DNA from: Candidatus Bipolaricaulota bacterium | GTDB taxonomy: Bacteria; Bipolaricaulota; Bipolaricaulia; UBA7950; UBA9294 | Direction of reading: 5' to 3' | Assembly (NCBI GenBank): GCA_030603215.1 | Contig: JAUVYF010000004.1 | Location: 1 to 42,801 of the forward strand | Length of the DNA stretch: 42,801 nt | Shown here: in pieces, positions 12,447-22,219 of the stretch | Numbering within the stretch: position 1 is the stretch's first letter | How the letters are laid out: every line of letters begins with the position of its first letter | The notes under the pieces: model-generated | Databases searched by the model: none | Told to the model about the DNA's origin: nothing | The model's input: the letters and a program-made list of their open reading frames with translations, nothing else | Position numbers and translations under genes: made by a program

Positions 12447-12569
12447 GTAAGATAGAAGCAGTCCAACGTCCAAGGTTGAAAGACAGTAACCGGTAATGGG
12501 TGAAAAGACGGTCGGGAGTCGAGAGTCGGGAGTCGGGAGTCAAGGCCAGGAACTGAAAACTGATAACTG
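12447..12569. repeat. Long direct repeat, copy B, right of the DUF3800 locus
   Basis: Near identical to 10239-10368. Confidence 0.92.
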
Positions 12570-12646
12570 CCTTTCTTCCTGATACCTCCTTTAACTTGCT
12601 TCCTCAAGCAGCAGCCCGAGATGGAGCTTGTGTCCCCTGAATTGCA

Positions 12647-12740
12647 GCCACGGATCCACACGGATAGATACCGATCACATATCCAATAAACATTATTATG
12701 GAGAGGTTTTAATCTGTGTACATCTGTGTTAATCAGTGGT
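12647..12740. repeat. ~94-bp imperfect palindromic repeat, copy 4
   Basis: GCCACGGATCCACACGGATAG...TGTGTACATCTGTGTTAATCAGTGGT. Confidence 0.82.
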
Positions 12741-12884
12741 TCATGAAATAGGGTTTTGTGTCCCGCGAATTCCTACTCGGCCCAGCTAGTTGAGCATCGA
12801 CGAAGCAGCCACTGCTATTCACTTGCGCAAATAGTGGTAGATTCGTATTCTATGCGTACTTCATAAAGGGAGGAAACGAGATCA

Positions 12885-13967
12885 ATGATTGAACGTTGGT
12901 TGAGCTATCATGTGTTGGGGAGTGAGATCTGGCGTTACGGAGTCGTTCTGCTTCTGTTCTTAGGGGCGTTTGTTCTCTATCGACTTTTCCGAATTATTGC
13001 ACGTCGCCTTTCTCCGCCAGAGGCAAAGAACAAAGTACGTCAGGCAGTGCTCGACCTTATTCAGAGTCTTCTTCGTGGCGCCCTTCCATTTCTGCCAATT
13101 TGGCTGTCCATCTATGTCTTCCGGGTTCCAGAAAACATTCAGGAGATCATTGATCGGCTATTCTTGGCTATCCTAACCATCTTCATCCTCTACCTTGTAA
13201 CCAAATTAGTAGGCTTGATGACTGTCTTGCTTAGGGGACGAGCAGCAAGAACTGAATCGACTCTTGACGAGCACTTGGTCCCGCTATTGGGCAAGGTCCT
13301 CAAATGGTTCATCTGGGGAATCGGTTTTCTCCTCTTCCTTCAGAATGTCCTCCACTACAACATCTCAAGTCTCCTTGCCGGGCTGGGTATCGGTGGGTTG
13401 GCTGTTGCCTTCGCCGCTCAGGACACAATCGCTAACATCTTTGGAGCGGTGATGATCTTCATCGACCGACCGTTCAAGGTAGGCGACGCCGTCAGCATTG
13501 AGGCATTTGAAGGATCGATCGAGGCGATCGGACTGCGCTCGACACGGCTGCGCACCTGGGATGGAACCCTGGTAACGATCCCCAATCGCACGGTGGCCTC
13601 CGCTAACATTAACAACCTAGCCGCTCGGCGGACGCGCCGAACCAATTTCACCATCGGCCTTGTCTACGATACCCCTACTACTAAGTTGGAAGAGGCTCTT
13701 ATCATTGTGCGAGAGAGCTTGGAGAAACACCCCTCAACCGGGCAGTACCGTGCCTACTTCAACCGTTTCGGCGATTTCTCGCTGAATATTCTTGTGCAGT
13801 ACTGGTGTAACGTCATGGACTATGAAATCTACCTACGTTCACTCGAGGAGATCAACATGGAGATCAAGAGCCGCTTTGAGGCAAGCGGGATTGAATTCGC
13901 GTTCCCCACCCAGACCCTCTACCTGAAACCAGAACAGAGTCCCCAGCCAAGTGAGTCTCCGTCATAG
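12885..13967 (+). CDS. MscS-family mechanosensitive ion channel
   Basis: LLAGLGIGGLAVAFAAQDTIANIFGAVMIFIDRPFKVGDAVSIE, characteristic MscS TM3/beta domain. Confidence 0.96.
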   Translation: MIERWLSYHVLGSEIWRYGVVLLLFLGAFVLYRLFRIIARRLSPPEAKNKVRQAVLDLIQSLLRGALPFLPIWLSIYVFRVPENIQEIIDRLFLAILTIFILYLVTKLVGLMTVLLRGRAARTESTLDEHLVPLLGKVLKWFIWGIGFLLFLQNVLHYNISSLLAGLGIGGLAVAFAAQDTIANIFGAVMIFIDRPFKVGDAVSIEAFEGSIEAIGLRSTRLRTWDGTLVTIPNRTVASANINNLAARRTRRTNFTIGLVYDTPTTKLEEALIIVRESLEKHPSTGQYRAYFNRFGDFSLNILVQYWCNVMDYEIYLRSLEEINMEIKSRFEASGIEFAFPTQTLYLKPEQSPQPSESPS

Positions 13968-14091
13968 GATAAAGTCAGACGAATCCAATGAACTGCTGTT
14001 GCCGTTACACAGAGGACGAAGGCAGTCTGAGGTATGGCGTTAGATTCACTTGTTCACAGCTAATTGGCTGAGACGCTGTCTCGCTCCTACT

Positions 14092-15420
14092 TCACTTCAG
14101 CGTAAACGGCGGATACTCATCCGTTGTCAACAGAAGCATATAAGCCGCGACTCTCAGATGCCAGCGGAACACGCCAACCACGAAGTCGAACAGGTTCTTC
14201 GGATACCGCCCGCCAAACATAATCGCAAACCAAGCAATGATGATGATGATGACCGTGGCAGCGTCAAGGAACCCCAGAACGATGTAGTGGGGAATAGCTA
14301 GGAAATATTTTACTAACGGCATCCACTGGCTGAGCTCCGTCTTGGCGTTCGGATAGGGAATACTCAGCTCTACCACCTGTTCTTCATCTATCGACGGATA
14401 CGTGTCCGTAAGCAGCGCGAGGTAGGCGGCCACTCGGGTCACGAACTTGGCGAGTGCCAGGTTCCAGTCGAACCACCACCGGGGATACTTCCGCTGGAAG
14501 ATGATAAGTAGCGCCGTGGGTAGCACAACGAATGCCGCGCACCACGAACCTTTCTCCCACGCAAATGCTGGTCCGGCTAGGAGCGAGACAACGATCAGGA
14601 TGGGAATTGCTACAATGGGCCTGAAGAAAGTTGTCAACCTATCTAGCTCTCTGTTGGTGTAGCGGATGGATAGAGTTGCCGGATAGTCGTTAAACAACGG
14701 CAAGGAGCGATCGGGCCGTGGTACTTGGGGTGAAGACCTACGTGTGGCGATGAGAATCATAAACACAGCGACGAGCAGGAACACAATTCCGCCGACAAGC
14801 AAGCCGATAGCGATCGCCTTCACAAGAGGGATCTTTGCCGCCAGTCTGACTTCGGCGTCAATTCCGAAGGAGCTGTCTTCGTTCATAAGTACGAGGACGA
14901 AGCTTCCCTCTTCGACGGTCCACGTCAGTGTCTGAGTTTCAGGGCCATGAACGGAAGCCACCCAGAAGTCCTGAGAGACGGGATCGGCGGGAAGAACGAC
15001 TCCGGGGAAGCGACGGTAGTATAGCCGCTCTTTTTGCCGCCAGCTGAACTTGAGCTGGGTAATCTCATCGCGGGCAACGCCAGCCAGATAGCTGGCCGCG
15101 TCCTCCGTATCGGCAATGCCGATAAAGAGACCATTTCCCGGCCGATTGTTCGTGACTATTAACCGGATGTTCACCAACCGACTCCAGTCTAGCATCCACG
15201 CTACGCCAAGATCGATGTTGGCCGGTTGGGTAGTTATGGCTGCGGAGTCTCTGTCGATCTCGATGAGGCCGGATGTGTAGAACCCTTCGCCATCCTTGAG
15301 CGTGTTCTCGGCCCAGAACAGAACTCCACTCCCAGCGAGAAGAGCCAGTGCGATGAGCACAATCAACGACCCGAAAAACAGTAGCGCTACTTTTCCTGCC
15401 TTCACCGCCGCACCTCCCAA
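14092..15420 (-). CDS. DUF4389 domain-containing membrane protein
   Basis: YPATLSIRYTNRELDRLTTFFRPIVAIPILIVV...; two repeats including VKYFLAIPHYIVLGFL and PKNLFDFVVGVFRWHLRVAAYMLLLTTDEYPPF. Confidence 0.9.
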   Translation of the reverse strand: MGGAAVKAGKVALLFFGSLIVLIALALLAGSGVLFWAENTLKDGEGFYTSGLIEIDRDSAAITTQPANIDLGVAWMLDWSRLVNIRLIVTNNRPGNGLFIGIADTEDAASYLAGVARDEITQLKFSWRQKERLYYRRFPGVVLPADPVSQDFWVASVHGPETQTLTWTVEEGSFVLVLMNEDSSFGIDAEVRLAAKIPLVKAIAIGLLVGGIVFLLVAVFMILIATRRSSPQVPRPDRSLPLFNDYPATLSIRYTNRELDRLTTFFRPIVAIPILIVVSLLAGPAFAWEKGSWCAAFVVLPTALLIIFQRKYPRWWFDWNLALAKFVTRVAAYLALLTDTYPSIDEEQVVELSIPYPNAKTELSQWMPLVKYFLAIPHYIVLGFLDAATVIIIIIAWFAIMFGGRYPKNLFDFVVGVFRWHLRVAAYMLLLTTDEYPPFTLK

Positions 15421-15639
15421 CAGTGCTTGGTAATGTGACGTATTGTATCGAACGAAATCAGAGAAAGCAACGGAAAATTAGTCGTTGACGGTCACGCCTG
15501 TAAATGGGATCCGCTAGATGTAGCTGGCGGCAAAACGTTCCAAAGAGGGTTTGCTTCTTAAAGCAGAGACAACTCGCTCTAGTTCATCTCGCTTGTTGTA
15601 GGGCGGTATCCCGATGCGGACTAGCCCACCTGAGGCGGA

Positions 15640-16428
15640 CTACTCCTTTGTGGCGCGAGTAGCGATGAACGAGTCACAGTACTTGGAGATCAGCTCTCCA
15701 GGGAAGGTGTCCTCGTAGAATCCGGCAATGACGAACCCAGCGTCGATTTGACCACCTAGTTGATCGTGCAACGTGTGTCCGAACTCAACTGGAGCGTCCT
15801 TTCCATAGTATCGAGCCCGCTCCTTCTCGCTGATACTCGATAGCTCAGAATAGGGAAGAGAGAATCGCGCCTGCAGGATTCCTTCCTCCTCCTTTTTCGG
15901 GTCGAACAGATACAGGATAGGATTGTCGAAGCCAGAGAGAAGAGTACCACCATGGCGGAGGACGCGGTAGGCCTCGCGCCACACCGGCAGCACATCGGGA
16001 ACGAAGCAGTTGGATACCGGATGAACGATAAGATCGAACACCTCGTTGGCAAAGATGGAAAGATCACGCATATCTCCCTCAATCGTGCGGATTGGCAGAT
16101 TCTCGCGCTTGGCAACAGCTCGATCCTGCGCGAGCTGCTTTGGCGAGTTATCGTACACCGTTACGTTCGCCCCAGCAGCAGCGAGGATCGGCCCCTGCTG
16201 TCCGCCACCCGAGGCGAGGCAAAGAACATCACACCCGGAGGGATTCGGAAACCAGCTCTTGGGCACGGGTTTTGTGGGGGTGAGGATGATCTCCCACTCA
16301 CCTTGCCGAGCGGCAGCGATCACATCCGCGCTTACAGGAATGGTCCATGGATTACCGTTCTCCACATTCCTGTTCCACGCGTCTCTGTTGAACGTGCGGA
16401 TGTCGATCTTGTCTCTGTTGTTGCTCAT
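15640..16428 (-). CDS. Class I SAM-dependent methyltransferase
   Basis: [35 protein letters not shown] and [19 protein letters not shown]. Confidence 0.93.
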   Translation of the reverse strand: MSNNRDKIDIRTFNRDAWNRNVENGNPWTIPVSADVIAAARQGEWEIILTPTKPVPKSWFPNPSGCDVLCLASGGGQQGPILAAAGANVTVYDNSPKQLAQDRAVAKRENLPIRTIEGDMRDLSIFANEVFDLIVHPVSNCFVPDVLPVWREAYRVLRHGGTLLSGFDNPILYLFDPKKEEEGILQARFSLPYSELSSISEKERARYYGKDAPVEFGHTLHDQLGGQIDAGFVIAGFYEDTFPGELISKYCDSFIATRATKE

Positions 16429-17123
16429 TTCGTCTTCTTTCCCACGTACAGACCGCGATTGGCAATCCCCCGCGGATCGTATGTAACAGATAGACCAGCA
16501 TCGGCGAACATCTGCTTCATTTCCTCAATCTCGAATAGCCCCAGCTCATGGTGCTCGACAAAGTGCGTTGTTCCCTCCGGGGTCCCTATTAGGTGATGCA
16601 GATCGAAGTAGGAGACGCGTCCTTTCATCAAACTCGTGCTGACTCGCGCGATCTTTAGATTGGGCTCATCAATAAGCAGCGCGTGCGCCGTTCCCGGATG
16701 CCATGCCCGGGGAGTGAACCACGGCTCGACGATCAGGAGGCCACCACGGATAATGTGCCTTCCCATGCAGGCAATTGCCTTGCTGGCGAGCTCCAACGTC
16801 TTCGCGTACCCAATCGCACTGAACAGGCAGGTGATCACATTGAACGTCCTACCTAAATCGAAGTCGGTCATGTTGTCTTGATGAAATGGCACGTTCGGGT
16901 TCCGCCTGCGCGCAATCGTGAGCATCTCCTGTGAGATATCGAGCCCTTCGACCTCGAATTGGTCCTTCAGATACTCGACATGTCTTCCCGTCCCACAGGC
17001 AATATCAAGGAGGTGTCTGCCCTCAGAGCAGAGACGTTGTTCAATGATCTGTGCAATCTTGCCCGCTTCCTGCTCGTAATCCTTAAATGAGTAGATCTTG
17101 TCGTAGTACTTGGTAACATCCAT
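16425..17123 (-). CDS. Class I SAM-dependent methyltransferase
   Basis: [39 protein letters not shown]; 4-nt overlap with the second methyltransferase. Confidence 0.94.
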   Translation of the reverse strand: MDVTKYYDKIYSFKDYEQEAGKIAQIIEQRLCSEGRHLLDIACGTGRHVEYLKDQFEVEGLDISQEMLTIARRRNPNVPFHQDNMTDFDLGRTFNVITCLFSAIGYAKTLELASKAIACMGRHIIRGGLLIVEPWFTPRAWHPGTAHALLIDEPNLKIARVSTSLMKGRVSYFDLHHLIGTPEGTTHFVEHHELGLFEIEEMKQMFADAGLSVTYDPRGIANRGLYVGKKTK

Positions 17124-17354
17124 ACCGCGCCTCCAAAACGAAGTCTATCCGAGAGACACATTACTGGCAACGGTAGTATAATACACATGATATCCTGATT
17201 CACCAGCCCGTCTCGTATGAATTCCTTCCCCCTTTGTCGGCCGTTTTCGCCATGAGAGAAAAGCTTGCCAACCGGACGAAATCTGAATTATACTATTCTA
17301 CCACTGCAGCGAGAATCAAAGGAACCTTAGATTGTTGCCGGATGGGGGATCACA

Positions 17355-18755
17355 ATGTTTAACAGAAAAATCAGTTCAGCCGCTCGTAGATACCTATTCC
17401 TTTCCACCGTGTTAATTGCCATTATAGCCGGATGCAGTAGCGGTAACGGTAGTCAACTGATTACTGTTGTGAGTTTTTCCGACATCCACTTTACTCCCTT
17501 CTACGACACAACTATCTTTACCCAACTTGTCGAGCTACCAGCGGAGGATTGGGAGGCGATATTTCAACAATCGACCGCAACCGACCCGTTGAACTGGGGC
17601 GAAGAAACCAACTACAACCTTATGAAACAAACCATACAAAAGGCATGTAATGAGGCAACAGAAGCTGCTTTTGTCATCTTCACGGGAGATATCCTGACAC
17701 ACCGGTTCAGCACCACGTTTTATGCTTTGTATGGTGCGAAAGACGAAACTGCAATGCGCGCATTTACATACAAGACACTCTCCTTTTTTGCGGCGCAGGT
17801 TCGTGAATATTGCGGAACTGTCCCCATTGCATTTGCCCTCGGTAATACCGATTCATATGAAGGTGACTATTTGAGTGCGCCTGGAAGCGAGTTTTTGGCA
17901 GATACATCCGAACTGTTCTATTCAACGCTACTTATGGAAAAAGCCGACCCCAGTACTTTCTCTTCGACATACACGGCTGGGGGGTATTATGCTACCGATC
18001 TACTCGGTTCAAATCTTACGTTGATGAGTCTCAATACAGTCTTTTTCTCGCCACACGCCGCCAGCGGAACCGAGGACGCCGCAGCGACACAGATCTCGTG
18101 GCTTGAAGATACATTATCTTCGGCACGTACGCATGGCAAAAGGGTCTGGATTCTGATGCATATTCCACCGGGTGTAGACATATACGGTTCCGTCAGGTCA
18201 TATATGGATGAAAGCGGCCACCTGTCTGATGCCTCCGTTATGTGGAAAGCTGATTTCCAGCAAAGCTTCAGCGAAATTCTTACAGAGTATTCCGACACTG
18301 TGGTTGCTATGCTTGCGGGGCATACCCATATGGACGAATACAGGCTCTCAGTGGAAAATAGTAGCTATTCCAGTGGATCCGTCGTCGTGACGCCGGGAAT
18401 TAGTCCAATCTTTGGGAACAATCCTGCGTTTAAAGTTATTAGCGTTTCTGCAGATAGCTGGGTGCCTGTTGATTATTATTCCCTGTATAACCCTCTTGAC
18501 GCAGAGACGCAAACATTCAGCACGTATTATACCTTTTCAAATGCATATGGATTAAGTGGCACTCTCGATTCGGCTCTCGCCCAGCTTGCTGATGAATTTG
18601 ACACAGAACAAACTCAGCGGGCAACATACACGACATATTACTACTCTGGCAATGACGATTCTAACCCAATCAATGATGTCAATTGGCCGGCATATAAATG
18701 CGGTATCACCAAGATGGATAAAGACGACTTTATCGAATGCGTAAATTCTGATTGA
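17355..18755 (+). CDS. Secreted metallophosphoesterase (acid sphingomyelinase-like), putative lipoprotein
   Basis: Lipobox-like IIAGCSS; SFSDIHFTPFYD, FTGDILTHR, FALGNTDSYEGDY, MLAGHTHMDEY metallophosphoesterase motifs. Confidence 0.92.
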   Translation: MFNRKISSAARRYLFLSTVLIAIIAGCSSGNGSQLITVVSFSDIHFTPFYDTTIFTQLVELPAEDWEAIFQQSTATDPLNWGEETNYNLMKQTIQKACNEATEAAFVIFTGDILTHRFSTTFYALYGAKDETAMRAFTYKTLSFFAAQVREYCGTVPIAFALGNTDSYEGDYLSAPGSEFLADTSELFYSTLLMEKADPSTFSSTYTAGGYYATDLLGSNLTLMSLNTVFFSPHAASGTEDAAATQISWLEDTLSSARTHGKRVWILMHIPPGVDIYGSVRSYMDESGHLSDASVMWKADFQQSFSEILTEYSDTVVAMLAGHTHMDEYRLSVENSSYSSGSVVVTPGISPIFGNNPAFKVISVSADSWVPVDYYSLYNPLDAETQTFSTYYTFSNAYGLSGTLDSALAQLADEFDTEQTQRATYTTYYYSGNDDSNPINDVNWPAYKCGITKMDKDDFIECVNSD

Positions 18756-19124
18756 GGCATTCATGCTGGCCGCCTAAATTGCCGTCCCCAACGCGCAAAC
18801 AGCCCGCCCCAACTCTCTCTCCAAGATGCGTAGCATCATCCACCAAAGACCAACCAAGCGTGGGACCTATGTCCCTCAAATTGCCAGGAAAACAGTTGAC
18901 ACCTGCCACTTTTCATCATAATGTATTGCAAAGTTGCACAGTAATCCTTCTTACGAGGACAAGGAGCTGGGTTCATGAGTTTGCCGTGGAAGAAGCGACA
19001 ACAGATTCCCGACGCGCGAGCGCGAAATGCTTGGGAAACCACTCACAATTCAGCCAATGGGTGTCTCGAATTCATTGAGATATTTCGCATCGCGTGTCTG
19101 CGCAGCCTTATTCGGAGGCAATAG

Positions 19125-21218
19125 ATGATGTGGCGTTCCACGCTAGTTAGCTCAGTGCTGATACTTGTATTCTCTGTAGTAGTTATCGCGTCGACGGGGA
19201 ATCTTGAATACGTGGACTCGATCCTCGATCTGACGACCTCATACTACCCGCAGGTGGCGCGGCTCTCCTATGATCCGATACCAGGATTGACCGAGCCGGC
19301 CTACAGCGGTACGCCAGCGTACGCCTCGGTCACACTTGCCGAGAGGAGCTTCGCGCTGGCCCTCGAACGGGACGGCGACAGCGGGAAGCTGTACGTAGAC
19401 GCTGATGGGAGCAAGGCTCTAGCGCGTGTCGATTGGATCCAGCAACTGTGGGACGGGAGCTATATGGGGAGCGTATCCTTCCAACTGCCGGCAAGTGATG
19501 GCAACAGCACGCGCGCGTATCGCCTCGCCCTTGTGTGGACCCCGGCGACGCCGATGGTGATCACCTACTTCCGCGACAACCGCCAGGAAGGGCAGATCGA
19601 GCTTGGAGGAGTGACGTATAGGATCGCGATCATTGATGAGAATAGCGATGGCATGTTCGACGATCTGGATCATGATCTACTCCTGATCGACATCGATCAG
19701 GACAGTGAACTCCTGACGAGCTCCGATTCTCACGAGCGGTACTGGCTTGATGCCCCGTTCAACATCGATGGCACAGTGTACGCGGCGACGAGCGTCTCCC
19801 GCAACGGCTCCAGGATTGTGATCGACAAATCGGATAGGTGGGTTGAGGCGAATGCCCCGCTTACTGTAGGTTCTCCCGCTCCACACTTCTCCGTTGTCGA
19901 TGCGGATGGAGAGAGACTTTCTCTCTCCTCTCTACAGGGGAAGATCGTTGTTCTAGATTTCTGGGCGAGTTGGTGCGCCCCGTGTCTTTATGAGCTTCCA
20001 TATGTGGAAGCGATCGCCAACGACTACGCGGATCGCGGGGTTGTAGTAATCGGGATTGACAGCGATCGCAGCGAGGGGGCATTCAGAAGCGCGGTCTCGT
20101 ATTTCGGCCTTACCTATCGGCAGGTGTTCGATGGGGCTGATGGAAAGATCTCCTCTCTGTACCGCGTTTCTGGAATACCAATGACGTATCTTATTGACCG
20201 TGACGGAATAATCCGCGGCAAGCGACTGCGCGGTGACGATCTCAAGCAGGCAGTCGTCTCCTCCCTCGCTTCGGTGGGTGCCGCAGATGCTGCATTGTCA
20301 CAGGAGGGGATCCTTTCTTTTGCCGTCTCTCCGGCGGAGATAGCGCTCTCTCCCGCTAGTACGACGCTGCTTCAGCTGTCGATGGACAATAGATCGATCC
20401 ATCCGGCAGATGACATCGCGGTGACCCTCGTCGAAGCGGAGGGGTTCTCTCTCGATCCCGCGGAAGCGGGCCTTGAGGTACTCCAACCGTTCAGCAAGGG
20501 GATGCTAGAGGTGAGACTTACTTCCTCACCCGATGTGCCTATAGGGACGGACGAGATCGCTCTACAGGTGATCTACACCTACTGTATCGACATTAGCTGC
20601 CTCCAGATCGTTGATGAGGTTCCAGTCACGGTTGTTGTCGGCAGGAGCGGGGGGACGACAACTACGAAGCGGGAACTCCCTGCGTGGCTTGTGATGAGCA
20701 TCGTGGGAGGGCTGGTTGGTGTAGGTGTCGCACTGTGGCGGCTAACTGGTGCGCACCTTCCTCTGTACATCGCCTTGTGTACGGTCATAGTTGCCGGTTT
20801 CGTGTATGGTGTTATCCTTGGTCAGCACGAGCAAGCGCAAGGAATCGCTGCTGTGCTGTGCACCTCATGTGTCGGGATCGATGAGGTGAGAGGGGAAGCG
20901 CCTCCCCTCTCCGACAGTGCGATCTCGGCTCTGGCTGGGCTTGAGAAGAGCATCGATCTGATCGTGTTCTACGCCCCATGGTGCCGCACTTGTCCGTATG
21001 CAGAGTCGATGGTGAGGGAGATGGCAGAGCGAACGGATCTCCTATCCTACAGTTTCGTGAACGTGGACACGAATCGCGAGCTGGCGGAGTCCAATGGAGT
21101 TATCCGCTCCAAGCGGACGATCGTACCGGCGATAGTGCGCGTGGATACCGGCGACATCATCTTTGGCATCGAGGACCTGGAAGCGCGCCTGCTCAAGGTC
21201 CTTGCGGGAGAATCATGA
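19125..21218 (+). CDS. Membrane-anchored protein with two thioredoxin-like domains (TlpA-like plus C-terminal CxxC domain)
   Basis: VLDFWASWCAPCLYELPYVEAI (TlpA/AhpC-TSA), IVFYAPWCRTCPYAESMVREMAE, extra CTSC motif after a TM segment; N-terminal signal anchor. Confidence 0.9.
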   Translation: MMWRSTLVSSVLILVFSVVVIASTGNLEYVDSILDLTTSYYPQVARLSYDPIPGLTEPAYSGTPAYASVTLAERSFALALERDGDSGKLYVDADGSKALARVDWIQQLWDGSYMGSVSFQLPASDGNSTRAYRLALVWTPATPMVITYFRDNRQEGQIELGGVTYRIAIIDENSDGMFDDLDHDLLLIDIDQDSELLTSSDSHERYWLDAPFNIDGTVYAATSVSRNGSRIVIDKSDRWVEANAPLTVGSPAPHFSVVDADGERLSLSSLQGKIVVLDFWASWCAPCLYELPYVEAIANDYADRGVVVIGIDSDRSEGAFRSAVSYFGLTYRQVFDGADGKISSLYRVSGIPMTYLIDRDGIIRGKRLRGDDLKQAVVSSLASVGAADAALSQEGILSFAVSPAEIALSPASTTLLQLSMDNRSIHPADDIAVTLVEAEGFSLDPAEAGLEVLQPFSKGMLEVRLTSSPDVPIGTDEIALQVIYTYCIDISCLQIVDEVPVTVVVGRSGGTTTTKRELPAWLVMSIVGGLVGVGVALWRLTGAHLPLYIALCTVIVAGFVYGVILGQHEQAQGIAAVLCTSCVGIDEVRGEAPPLSDSAISALAGLEKSIDLIVFYAPWCRTCPYAESMVREMAERTDLLSYSFVNVDTNRELAESNGVIRSKRTIVPAIVRVDTGDIIFGIEDLEARLLKVLAGES

Positions 21219-22027
21219 GGCTATCATTGATACGGCGGACAAGTCAAGGGTTTGGGCTGTTCCTTGCCCTGTTCGGGTTCACTGGGATTGGCATGACGCA
21301 CATCATCTTTCCTGGGCTGCACTGCTACGCGTGTCCCCTCTCGGTAACGATTTGCCCGATAGGGCTGATGCAGAATCTCGTGATTTTGGGTACCGTTCCT
21401 TACTTCTGGATTGGAGCGATTGTGGCCTATGGCCTTGCTGCCGGGCGTGGTTTCTGTGGCTGGTTTTGTCCTTTCGGGATGTTGAACGATCTTCTATCGT
21501 TCAACAAGACGCGCATCATCAGGAGTCTCTCCTACTCCAAGTATGCGGTACTCGTGGGGACACTTGTCTCCGCCTGGGCGTTCGCCGACACGATATTCTG
21601 CAAGCTTTGCCCAGCCGCATCGATCGAGGCGTCGATACCCTATTTCTTCATGGGGATAGCGCGCGTCAATCGACCGTTCATCATCCACATGATCTCCCTC
21701 GGGGTTGTGCTCGCAGGGATGGCGCTCATTGCGCGATTCTGGTGTCGTTACCTGTGCCCGATGGGGGGAATCCTGTCACTGTTCAACAGGGTCAGCTTTC
21801 TGCACTTGAAGCTTGATAGCAGTCGGTGTTCGAGCTGTGACGCGTGCACCGCAGCGTGCCCGATGGGCTTGAAACCGCACGAGGAGTACGATAGCCACAA
21901 CTGCATAAAGTGTGGTAAGTGTATTACCACGTGCTCGCTCGGCGCGCTTTCGCTGAGCCTGTTACCTCAGTTACCGCTCTTGCGACGGCACCAGAGGAAA
22001 GGTTGCGTTCCAGATGAGAGCGGGTAA
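21215..22027 (+). CDS. NapH/YccM-like membrane polyferredoxin (4Fe-4S)
   Basis: CYACPLSVTICPIG, GWFCPFG, CRYLCPMGG, CSSCDACTAACPMG, CIKCGKCITTCSLGAL; ATGA overlap with the upstream gene; the ORF-track start 20978 is a frame extension. Confidence 0.9.
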   Translation: MRLSLIRRTSQGFGLFLALFGFTGIGMTHIIFPGLHCYACPLSVTICPIGLMQNLVILGTVPYFWIGAIVAYGLAAGRGFCGWFCPFGMLNDLLSFNKTRIIRSLSYSKYAVLVGTLVSAWAFADTIFCKLCPAASIEASIPYFFMGIARVNRPFIIHMISLGVVLAGMALIARFWCRYLCPMGGILSLFNRVSFLHLKLDSSRCSSCDACTAACPMGLKPHEEYDSHNCIKCGKCITTCSLGALSLSLLPQLPLLRRHQRKGCVPDESG

Positions 22028-22219
22028 ACTGTTATCGTAGGTAGGTAACTATCGACTAACGAGTATCGCTAGGTCATGTACGCACGTTTCCCTGACGAAG
22101 AATGTATCACGGATGGATCATATTCCTTTTGCATGAGAGCGAAGGTAATTTGCTCTTGCTCCTGAAACACATCTTTGTAGAGCGGTGTGTGACGATGCTA
22201 ATGAGAGGAAAATGGAGGA

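Noticed and set aside
12239-12661. ORF of 140 aa with SVPGLDSRLPTLDSRPSFHPLPVTVF
   Set aside because: Derived from GTCGGGAGTC-type tandem repeats and antisense to the end of the DUF3800 partner gene.
20978-21214. N-terminal extension of the polyferredoxin ORF
   Set aside because: Overlaps the coding frame of the thioredoxin protein; the ATGA-coupled start at 21215 is more plausible.
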